From FEB-7 sp963698265 (GTDB taxonomy: Bacteria > Pseudomonadota > Gammaproteobacteria > Burkholderiales > Usitatibacteraceae): a stretch of DNA of 64,000 nucleotides. The translations under genes were made by a program, and so were the position numbers. The notes below the pieces were generated by a model. That model was not told the DNA's origin, did not search any database, and saw nothing but the letters and a program-made list of their open reading frames with translations. Where the stretch lies: positions 481,543 through 545,542 of the forward strand of contig CAVOQC010000002.1 of NCBI GenBank assembly GCA_963698265.1, read 5' to 3'. Below are positions 1 to 10,066 of the stretch, one piece after another; the stretch's first letter is position 1; every line of letters begins with the position of its first letter.

Positions 1-372
1 CTCCGTGATCTGGGTGCTCACCGGGCGCTGGGCGAAGCCGGGCGGCGTCGACGGCGAGTTCGTAGCCACCGTGGCGCCGCCCTGCGCGAAGATGCTCCCG
101 CCGGCGTTCGAGGGCGCCGTGGAGGCTCCGTAGTAGCCCGCCACCAGCTCCGACCACACCGGCCCGGGGTTGGTCGTGAACCGGCCGAGTGTAGCGACGA
201 CCGAGGAGGGAAGTCCCAGCCCGGAGAGGAAGGGCCGGTAGTAGCCCGCGTCCGAAAGGCTGTCGCCGAAGACGACCACGTTGGAGAACTGGGCTGCGCC
301 GGCGACCGGCACGGTGGCGCCGGCGAACAGCGCGAGTACGAGGGCGGGAAGGGCGCGACGGACGGGTTTCAT
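1..372 (-). CDS. Secreted SGNH/GDSL-family esterase, N-terminal part (cut by window edge)
   Basis: The first 124 residues of a secreted ester hydrolase; the rest lies beyond the left edge. The N-terminus has a basic n-region (MKPVRR) and a hydrophobic core ending in an Ala-rich cleavage region, so it is probably exported by Sec. VVFGDSLSDAG follows, which is block I of SGNH/GDSL hydrolases and carries the nucleophilic Ser. A GRFTTNPGPVW segment typical of this family comes next. The start is preceded by AAGGAG at good spacing. The substrate cannot be told, and a C-terminal autotransporter barrel, common in this family, cannot be checked here. Confidence 0.85.
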   Translation of the reverse strand, partial: MKPVRRALPALVLALFAGATVPVAGAAQFSNVVVFGDSLSDAGYYRPFLSGLGLPSSVVATLGRFTTNPGPVWSELVAGYYGASTAPSNAGGSIFAQGGATVATNSPSTPPGFAQRPVSTQITE

Positions 373-411
373 CGGGGACTCCTTACGGGAGGATGTTGCG
401 AGAGGTGGGCG

Positions 412-1236
412 TCAATATACCCTACGCACGAGGCGGGCCTCGTGGAGCATCGTGGTGGCGATTTCCTCGATGGATTTCGTCGTCGAGTCGAGGAAGGGAA
501 TGCCGGCCTGGCGCATGAGCTTCTCCGCCGCGGCCACCTCGTAGCGGCAGTTCTCCTCGGCGGCATACTTCGAATCCGGGCGGCGTTCCATGCGGATCTG
601 GTGCAGTCGCTCGGGGTGGATCGTGAGCCCCCAGACCTTGTGCTTGAGCGGGATGAGCGAGGGCGGCAGGCGGTTCGACTCGAGGTCCTCGGGAATCAGC
701 GGGTAGTTGGCCGCCTTGACGCCGAACTGCATCGCGAGATAGAGCGAGGTGGGCGTCTTGCCGCTCCTCGAGACGCCCACCAGCACGATGTCCGCATCCT
801 CGAGCCCGCGGTGGGTGACGCCGTCGTCGTGGGTGAGGGTGTAGTTGATCGCCTCGATGCGGTGGTTGTAGTCCTTGGAGTTGCCGGCGCTGTGGCTCCT
901 GCCCACGGCGTGCGTGGAGCGCTGCCCCAGCTCCTGCTCCAGCGGGACGATGAACTTCCCGAAGACGTCCAGGACCAGCCCCTCGACCTTGTCTATCTCG
1001 GCGCGCACGGCGTCGTCCACGAGCGAGCTGAACACCAGCGGGCGAATGCCGGTTTCGCGGTGCGCGGCATTGATCTGGGCGACGGCGGCACGCGCCTTTT
1101 CCGCCGAATCGATGAACGGCATCGTCACGGCGACGAAATCGATGTCGCCGAACTGGGAGATGAGGGAAGAGCCGAGGGCCTCGACGGTGAGGCCGGTGCG
1201 GTCGGAGACGAAGAAAACGCGGCGGCGGTGGGGCAT
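412..1236 (-). CDS. ppsR: PEP synthase regulatory protein (bifunctional kinase/pyrophosphorylase)
   Basis: A DUF299-family protein of 274 residues, the usual length. In this family it switches PEP synthase off and on by ADP-dependent phosphorylation of a threonine and by Pi-dependent dephosphorylation. The nucleotide-binding loop GVSRSGKTPTS is intact. The start is placed at MPHRRRVFFVSDRTG because the conserved family N-terminus begins there; the frame is open further upstream, but that stretch overlaps the promoter region of the divergent gene. It is divergently arranged with ppsA, its expected target, which makes the assignment very safe. Confidence 0.93.
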   Translation of the reverse strand: MPHRRRVFFVSDRTGLTVEALGSSLISQFGDIDFVAVTMPFIDSAEKARAAVAQINAAHRETGIRPLVFSSLVDDAVRAEIDKVEGLVLDVFGKFIVPLEQELGQRSTHAVGRSHSAGNSKDYNHRIEAINYTLTHDDGVTHRGLEDADIVLVGVSRSGKTPTSLYLAMQFGVKAANYPLIPEDLESNRLPPSLIPLKHKVWGLTIHPERLHQIRMERRPDSKYAAEENCRYEVAAAEKLMRQAGIPFLDSTTKSIEEIATTMLHEARLVRRVY

Positions 1237-1333
1237 GGAAGGAGTCCGGTATCGTGGTTGCGGCGCCCGGGCGGGCTGCGCGACTGTCGCAGCTGCAGTT
1301 TGATGCAGCGCAGCATCGCCTGCAAGCCTCCGA

Positions 1334-1339
1334 TATAAT
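1334..1339 (+). promoter_or_regulatory. Candidate -10 element (TATAAT) of ppsA
   Basis: A perfect TATAAT lies 43 nt upstream of the ppsA ATG, in the divergent ppsR-ppsA gap. At the standard 17-nt spacing the -35 position reads CAGCAT, a poor match, so an activator may be needed. Only the -10 match is seen; the promoter is inferred. Confidence 0.5.
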
Positions 1340-1382
1340 TGCAAATTCCGGATCGTCCGTCATCCACATTCCGCGAGCGAGC

Positions 1383-3775
<2,393 letters not shown>

Positions 3776-3779
<4 letters not shown>

Positions 3780-4231
3780 CCGCGTGGCGATTCGCGCGCC
3801 TCGACGGGCTCACGGCGCGCGAGGTCCACGACATCCTGCAGGCCCGCTCGGCGGTCTTCGTGGTCGAGCAGGCGTGCGTCTTCCAGGACATGGACGGCGC
3901 CGACCCGGAGAGCTGGCACCTGTTCGCACGCCTGGACGACGCGCTCGCGGCCTACTGCCGGCTCGTGCCGGCAGGACTCAAGTACGCGGAGCCGTCCATC
4001 GGGCGCGTGATCACCACCGCGGCGGCCCGCGGCACGGGCCTGGGACGCGCGCTCCTCGCCGAGGCGCTCGCACGCGCGGCGGCCCTCTGGCCCGGAACGC
4101 CCATCCGCATCGGCGCGCAGCGCTACCTGGAGCGCTTCTACGCCGACTTCGGCTTCGTGCAGGCATCCGAGCCCTACGACGAGGACGGCATCGCGCACAT
4201 CGAGATGCTGCGCCCGGGAGACAGTCCGTGA
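3776..4231 (+). CDS. ElaA-like GNAT N-acetyltransferase
   Basis: A 151-residue GNAT-fold protein that looks like the ElaA family: the N-terminal stretch LQARSAVFVVEQACVFQDMD closely follows the ElaA pattern. The acetyl-CoA-binding region is ARGTGLGRALLAEAL, and the C-terminal YLERFYADFGF is the usual GNAT end. The physiological acceptor of ElaA-type enzymes is not established. It starts inside the ppsA stop (ATGA), so it is probably translated with ppsA, though no metabolic link is evident. Confidence 0.85.
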
Positions 4232-4283
4232 CGCGGATCGCGCGCGGCAAGTGAGCAGACCAACAACACCTGGGGAAGAAGAC

Positions 4284-5075
<792 letters not shown>

Positions 5076-5079
5076 CGCC

Positions 5080-5769
5080 GTGGCGCGCAGCCGGAAGGGC
5101 GTGGGAGAAGGCGACGCGATTCCCGCGGGCGGCGTGCTCGTCGCGGGCTTCGAGCCCTTCGGCGGCGAGGACGTGAATCCCTCGTGGGAGATCTGCGGGA
5201 GGCTCCCGGCCGCCATCGGCCACGCGCGCATCGACGCGATCCGCGTTCCCACGGAGTTCCGGCGCGCCATCGAGGTCGCCGCGGAGGCGATCGAGCGTCT
5301 CGATCCGTCGCTCGTGATTCTCCTGGGCCAGGCGGGAGGGCGCGCGTGCCTGTCCGTGGAACGCGTGGCGATCAACGTGGACGACGCGCGCATTGCCGAC
5401 AACGCGGGATGGCAGCCCGTCGACGAGCCCGTGGCGCCGGCCGGGCCTGCGGCCTACTTCGCGACGGTGCCGGTCAAGGCGATGGTGGCCGCGATCCGCC
5501 TGGCCGGCGTGCCGGCGGAGGTCTCCAACAGCGCGGGCACCTACGTCTGCAACCACCTCCTGTACGGCGTGCTGCACTACCTCGCGGCGAGCGGCAACGG
5601 CGCGCGCGCGGGATTCATCCACGTGCCGTGGCTCGAGAGCCAGGCGGTGGGCAAGCCCGGCGAGCCGGCGATGGCGCTCGCGACGATGGTGCGCGGCGTC
5701 GAGAGCGCCATCGCGGCCTGCCTGCAGCAGGGCCGCGGGGTAAGATTGCCCGGGGGCGCGCCGGACTGA
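5080..5769 (+). CDS. pcp: Pyroglutamyl-peptidase I (pyrrolidone-carboxylate peptidase)
   Basis: A C15-family cysteine peptidase that removes N-terminal pyroglutamate from peptides in the cytoplasm. The catalytic triad is visible: Glu94 in VERVAIN, Cys157 in GTYVCNHLLY and His181 in FIHVPWL. The substrate-side motif VAGFEPFGG is near the start. It is 229 residues if the GTG at 5080 is used, 4 nt after the bdhA stop. The first 17 residues look non-conserved, so a GTG around 5101 is also possible. The sequence continues a little past the usual end with a Gly/Arg-rich tail. Confidence 0.9.
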   Translation: MARSRKGVGEGDAIPAGGVLVAGFEPFGGEDVNPSWEICGRLPAAIGHARIDAIRVPTEFRRAIEVAAEAIERLDPSLVILLGQAGGRACLSVERVAINVDDARIADNAGWQPVDEPVAPAGPAAYFATVPVKAMVAAIRLAGVPAEVSNSAGTYVCNHLLYGVLHYLAASGNGARAGFIHVPWLESQAVGKPGEPAMALATMVRGVESAIAACLQQGRGVRLPGGAPD

Positions 5770-5834
5770 TTTCCGGGTCGCGGGCGGCGCCTGATCCGAA
5801 CCCGGGGTGGTAGGGGCCCCGAACGGGAGCCGCA

Positions 5835-8564
5835 ATGACCCATTCCCTCGTGCTGCAGTTGCTCGGACCGCCGCGGGTCCTTCTCGGGATGGAACTCGCG
5901 CTGCCCACGCGCAAGTCGCTCGCACTCACGGCCTTCGTGGCGCTTTGCGGGGAAACCACGCGCTCGCGCCTGGCGGCGCTGCTCTGGAGCGACCAGCCCG
6001 AGGAGGCCGCGCGCCGCAACCTTCGCCAGGAGCTGCATCGCCTGAACGCGACGCCCGTCGGCCCCTGGATACAGTCGTCGGGCGAGCACCTGTCGCTTCG
6101 CCCGGACGCCGACGTGGATGTGGAAAACTTCCGCCGGGCGATCGCGGACAAGGACCTCGCGCAGGCGGGGCGTCTTTACCGGGGGCCGCTCCTTTCGCGC
6201 TTCGAGTTGAAGGGCGCGAGCGGCTACATGGACTGGCTGGGGACCGAGCGGGAAGCGCTCGCCCGCGCGTGGCGCGAGGCGACCGCTGCGCGGGCGAAGG
6301 CGACTGAGGCGCAGGGAGATCCGAAAGGCGCGCTCGAGCTCTTCCGCGCGCTGATCGGGGAGGACCCGCTCGCGGAATCCCACCATCGCGAGGCGATGCG
6401 GCTGCTGGACCTGCTGGGCGATCGCGGCGCGGCACTCGCGCAGTTCGAAAGCCTGCGCGGGACGCTTCGCGCCGATCTCGCGCTCGATCCGCTCCCGGAG
6501 ACCGAGGCGCTCGCGCGTCGCATCCGGAAGGGGCCCGCGAAGGCGGGCCATGCCCAGGCCGATGCGCCGGCACCGGTGCTGCACTCGCCGCTGGTGGGGC
6601 GGGAGTCGGCATGGGCCGCGCTCGACGGCGCGGGACAGCGCCTCGCGCTGATCGAGGGCGAGCCGGGCATCGGCAAGACGCGGCTCGCGCGGGAGTTCGC
6701 GGCAGCCCACGGAGATCTCGTGGTGCTCAAGGGGCGCGAGATATCCCGCGAGACGCCTTTCTACCCGGTCGCCGAGGCCCTGCTCGAGGCCTATCGCGCC
6801 GACAGCGCCTGGTACGAGCTGCTCGATCCCGTCTGGCGTGCGGAAATCGCCCGCTTCGTCCCGATGCTCGCGGAAGGCGAACCGGGCGGCGAGCCGCCTT
6901 CCCTGGAGGGACGGGCGCGCGTCCTCGAGGCGCTGGCCGCCGCGCTGGTCACCGCGGCGCGCGGCGGGTTCCTGCTCTTCGACGACCTGCAGTGGTTCGA
7001 TGGATCGAGCGCCGAGCTCGTCTCGCACGTGACGCGAAGGGCGGGGCGCGTGCGCCTGCTGGCGACGGTGCGCGCGGAGGATCTCGCCGGCAACCCGGCG
7101 GTCCAGCGCTCGCTTGCCGCGATCGGGCGCGATGAGCTGCTCGCGCGCATCCCGCTTGCGGCGCTCACGGAATCGGACGTGCTCACGCTCGTGCGGGCCC
7201 TTTCGGGCAGCACGGGCGCGACCGTCTTCGCGCAGCGCCTGCACGCGGCCACCGCGGGCAATCCGCTTTTCCTCCTCGAGACGCTGCGCGACCTCTTCGG
7301 CGCGGGCGTGCTGTGGCGGGAAGCCGATACCTGGGCCACGCCCTACGACGACGAGACAAAGGATTACCGCGAGTTGCCGATATCGCCCAGCGTGCGCGAG
7401 GCGGTGTTGCGGCGCATTGACCGGCTCGGCGAAGGCACGAGGCGGCTCCTCGAGGCGGCATGCCTCGCCGGCGACGGCTTCCTGCTCGACTGGATCGGCG
7501 GCTGCACCGCGCTCTCGGAGCTCGAGCTCGTCGATGCGGCGGAGCGCGCGATGGAGGCGAACGTGATCGCCGAAGGCCCGATCGGGCACCGCTTCACGCA
7601 CGACCTCATCCGCCGATCGCTCGACGACGCGCTCACCGGCGAGCGCAGGAAGCTCCTGCACCGCAAGCTCGCGGCCGCCATGATCGCCTCCGGGACCGTC
7701 GGGCCGGCGGAAGTGGCCATCCACCTCGAGGCGGGCGGGCGGGCGCGCGACGCGGTCTCCTACCGGGTCCGGGCCGCCGAGGCCGCCCTGCGCGCGTGTG
7801 CGTTGCCGGAAGCGCTGGCGCTCTACGGCATGGCGCTCTCGGACGGCGCGGCGGGGTCCGAGGCGTTTCGCATCCACGGCGCGCGCTGCGAGGTGTACCG
7901 CAACCTGGCCGACGAACCCGGCCGAAAGGCGTCCCTCGAAGCGATGGCCGCCATCGCCGACTCGACCGACGAACCCACGCTGCGGGCCGAACTCGCCATC
8001 AAGCAGTCCATCGATCACTTCGAGCACGACCGCTACGATGCGGCGATGCGGACCGTGGAGTCCGCCCTGCGCGCCCTGCACGGCCGCATCGACGATTTCG
8101 ACGGCGCCCGCTTGCGGCTCGAGCTGGGCGCCGCGTTCGAAGCGCTGGGCCGGCTCGACGAGGCGGAGGCGATGCTCGGAATGGCGCTCGAGGCGTTCCG
8201 TGACACCTCGCCCGTCAAGTTCGCGAACGCGGCGTACTGGCTTTGCCAGTGCGCGATCAAGCGGGGCGACCTGGCGAGCGCGGAAGGCTTCTGCGACCTG
8301 TCGCTCGAAGCGAGCGGCCGGGCGGGTTACCGGCGCGGGCACGCGCTGTCGCTCTCGACCAGCGCCGATCTCGCGTTCCGGAAGGGCGATGTCGCCGGTG
8401 GCCTGGAACGGCTCGGGCAGGCGCATCGCGAGGCGCGGGAGATCGGCAGCCTCGCCCTGGAGCGCGCCTTCCGGGAGGAACTGGCCGTGCGCCTGCGACA
8501 AGCGGGCCGTCACGAGGAGGCGGTGATCCTCGACCAGGCTTCGGACTCGAGCCGTCCTGCCTGA
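5835..8564 (+). CDS. SARP/AfsR-like transcriptional regulator (BTAD + AAA ATPase + TPR)
   Basis: A 909-residue one-component regulator. Residues 1-90 form a winged-helix DNA-binding region like that of SARP/OmpR proteins (LQLLGPPRV start; the conserved LLWSDQPEEAARRNLRQEL). Residues 95-235 form the bacterial transcriptional activation domain (FRALIGEDPLAESHHREAMR). Residues 253-480 form a STAND-type ATPase with Walker A GEPGIGKT (275-282) and Walker B LLFDDLQWFD near 380. The last 270 residues are helical repeats resembling TPRs, a likely sensor or partner surface. SARPs are best known from actinobacterial secondary metabolism; this large form also occurs in Proteobacteria. It directly precedes a run of repeat-rich exported proteins, its probable targets. 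Confidence 0.88.
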   Translation: MTHSLVLQLLGPPRVLLGMELALPTRKSLALTAFVALCGETTRSRLAALLWSDQPEEAARRNLRQELHRLNATPVGPWIQSSGEHLSLRPDADVDVENFRRAIADKDLAQAGRLYRGPLLSRFELKGASGYMDWLGTEREALARAWREATAARAKATEAQGDPKGALELFRALIGEDPLAESHHREAMRLLDLLGDRGAALAQFESLRGTLRADLALDPLPETEALARRIRKGPAKAGHAQADAPAPVLHSPLVGRESAWAALDGAGQRLALIEGEPGIGKTRLAREFAAAHGDLVVLKGREISRETPFYPVAEALLEAYRADSAWYELLDPVWRAEIARFVPMLAEGEPGGEPPSLEGRARVLEALAAALVTAARGGFLLFDDLQWFDGSSAELVSHVTRRAGRVRLLATVRAEDLAGNPAVQRSLAAIGRDELLARIPLAALTESDVLTLVRALSGSTGATVFAQRLHAATAGNPLFLLETLRDLFGAGVLWREADTWATPYDDETKDYRELPISPSVREAVLRRIDRLGEGTRRLLEAACLAGDGFLLDWIGGCTALSELELVDAAERAMEANVIAEGPIGHRFTHDLIRRSLDDALTGERRKLLHRKLAAAMIASGTVGPAEVAIHLEAGGRARDAVSYRVRAAEAALRACALPEALALYGMALSDGAAGSEAFRIHGARCEVYRNLADEPGRKASLEAMAAIADSTDEPTLRAELAIKQSIDHFEHDRYDAAMRTVESALRALHGRIDDFDGARLRLELGAAFEALGRLDEAEAMLGMALEAFRDTSPVKFANAAYWLCQCAIKRGDLASAEGFCDLSLEASGRAGYRRGHALSLSTSADLAFRKGDVAGGLERLGQAHREAREIGSLALERAFREELAVRLRQAGRHEEAVILDQASDSSRPA

Positions 8565-8623
8565 TCGCGGCGCCCGCGGTTGCGACGGCCGCCCATCCCC
8601 GTCGCGCTCGCGCCGGCGATTCC

Positions 8624-8651
8624 TGTAACGCCCGCGGGGCCTCCTTGTAAC
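8624..8651 (+). promoter_or_regulatory. Two TGTAAC direct repeats, 22 bp apart (candidate SARP operator)
   Basis: CCTGTAACG and CTTGTAACT occur as direct repeats whose TGTAAC cores start at 8624 and 8646, exactly 22 bp apart. SARP proteins characteristically bind heptamer direct repeats spaced by 11 or 22 bp, so this is a candidate operator for the regulator ending 60 bp upstream. No convincing -10 box was seen next to it. Confidence 0.35.
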
Positions 8652-8729
8652 TTCCCGGTGACGGCGCTTGTTCCAGCCTGCGTCCTGCCGGTCCTTTCCG
8701 GGCCGGCCCGCACGAGGAGGGGACCATCC

Positions 8730-9056
8730 ATGATCCGATCGACCTGCAGCCTTCTTGCGCTCGCCGTCGCCGGCGTGCTGTCCGGCACCCCTGCGCGGGC
8801 GCTCAATCCGCAGCCCGAGGTTCCTTCCAAGTCGCGCGGCGCCACGAAGCCGAAGGCCCTCAATCCGCAACCGGAAGTTCCTTCGAAGGCGGATGCGAAG
8901 AAGCCCAAGGCCCTCAACCCCCAGCCCGAAGTGCCTTCGCGGCCCGCCAGCGCGCTCGATTCCAAGTCGCTCAACCCGCAGCCCGAGGTGCCCTCGAAGT
9001 CGAAGAAGCGGCCGGAAAAGAAGAAGAAATCCGGAAAACCTCCGGAAGGGAAGTGA
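8730..9056 (+). CDS. Small exported protein with four LNPQPEVPS repeats
   Basis: A 108-residue protein with a good ribosome-binding site (GAGGAGGGG). Residues 1-23 look like a signal peptide ending GTPARA. The mature part is four copies of the nonapeptide LNPQPEVPS, at residues 25-33, 44-52, 62-70 and 81-89, joined by short Lys/Ala-rich linkers, followed by a very basic tail (KKRPEKKKKSGKPPEGK). Mature protein would be about 85 residues, extended, basic and probably unstructured. I do not recognise the family. A Pro-rich cell-wall or partner-binding peptide is conceivable but unsupported. It follows the SARP-like gene and a candidate SARP operator. Confidence 0.75.
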   Translation: MIRSTCSLLALAVAGVLSGTPARALNPQPEVPSKSRGATKPKALNPQPEVPSKADAKKPKALNPQPEVPSRPASALDSKSLNPQPEVPSKSKKRPEKKKKSGKPPEGK

Positions 9057-9118
9057 CCGCCGCGCGAAATCACCGCGACGCGGCGTATGGCAGGGCGCAC
9101 ACCAAGGAGAAAACGGCA

Positions 9119-9298
9119 ATGGAAGAAGAGAGACCGGAGACGCTCAAGGTCGATCTGTGCGTGAGCAACGGATCGTGGCATGTCGTGGTCGAGCAGGAAG
9201 GGCAGCGGCGCGAGCTCGGTGGCCTCGGGGAGTTGATCCGCTATCTCCAGGGACTCGCGGCGGCGGGCGAGGTGAAGCCCGCGCGGGGCCTGCGATAG
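9119..9298 (+). CDS. Small acidic protein of unknown function
   Basis: A 59-residue protein, probably cytoplasmic, with no signal peptide or membrane segment. The ATG at 9119 is preceded by AAGGAG at the right spacing, which is the main support for it as a gene; the frame is also open 66 nt upstream without a ribosome-binding site. The sequence VDLCVSNGSWHVVVEQEGQ followed by LGELIRYLQGL suggests a small beta-hairpin plus helix. I do not recognise a family. It lies between two genes for exported repeat proteins, all on one strand with short gaps, so co-transcription is likely. Confidence 0.6.
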   Translation: MEEERPETLKVDLCVSNGSWHVVVEQEGQRRELGGLGELIRYLQGLAAAGEVKPARGLR

Positions 9299-9387
9299 CG
9301 CACGCAAGCGAGCACGGACGTGCCGGGCCCGCCCGGAGATCGAAAGCGATGCCGCGACAGGATTCTCGCGGCCATAAGGAGCCAGCG

Positions 9388-10050
9388 ATGAACAGGTCTT
9401 TCGAGGTCATTCCGTTCCCGGCACTGAAGGCTGTCATGGCCGTCGCGATCGTCGCGTGCGGTGCGCTCACGGACGCACGAGCCAGCGACAAGAAGGTTCC
9501 GATGGCGTCGGAAGCGCAGGTCCTCCGGTTCAGCCCGACGCTCAAGCCGGGCGCGATCCTCGCTCGGCCCGACACCGATCAGGTCGAGTTGTCCGATGGC
9601 CGGCGCCTGCGCGTGGGGGACGTGCGCCGGCTGACCGCCACGGCCCAGAGGATGCGCTCGGCGACGGGCAACCGGCTGCCCGCGGCACTCAAGATCGCGC
9701 CCGCGGCAACCGGCCGGCAGGTGGCCAATGCGGCCGATCTCGCGGAGGCGCTCAAGCGCCCGGACTCGGAGACGGTCGTGCTGCCGTCGGGCCGGCGCGC
9801 CACCGTGGCGCAGCTCCGGTTCGTGCAGCCCCACGTCGAAAAACGCCTCGGTCGCAAGCTCTCCGCGGCGGGCTTGCAGCGTCCCGCCCTCACGGGCGCG
9901 GCCGTGAAGGTGACTGCGCAGTCGGACTTCAAGGACATCCTCCAACGCCCGGCCGGCACGGTGCTGGAGTCGCCCGACGGGACGCGCATCACCGTGGGCG
10001 AATTGCGCCAGGCGCTTGCGAAGGACGGCGCTGCGGCGACCGTTCGCTGA
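9388..10050 (+). CDS. Exported protein with three 26-residue DGRR-type repeats
   Basis: A 220-residue protein with an AAGGAG ribosome-binding site and an N-terminal hydrophobic segment (residues 13-33, ending DARAS) that looks like a signal peptide. The mature part holds three divergent copies of a unit of the form RPxxxxVxLxDGRRxxVxxLR, at about residues 57-82, 121-146 and 184-210, nearly evenly spaced by 63-64 residues. Each predicts as a beta hairpin plus helix. I do not recognise the family. The gap to the next gene is 16 nt, suggesting joint translation with the Cys-rich protein downstream. Confidence 0.72.
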   Translation: MNRSFEVIPFPALKAVMAVAIVACGALTDARASDKKVPMASEAQVLRFSPTLKPGAILARPDTDQVELSDGRRLRVGDVRRLTATAQRMRSATGNRLPAALKIAPAATGRQVANAADLAEALKRPDSETVVLPSGRRATVAQLRFVQPHVEKRLGRKLSAAGLQRPALTGAAVKVTAQSDFKDILQRPAGTVLESPDGTRITVGELRQALAKDGAAATVR

Positions 10051-10066
10051 GCGCGGGAAGCCCGCC

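Noticed and set aside
5577..9119. A 1180-codon minus-strand frame under the SARP-like gene and neighbours
   Set aside because: No recognisable domain; it is the antisense shadow of genes with clear motifs, and it crosses gene boundaries.
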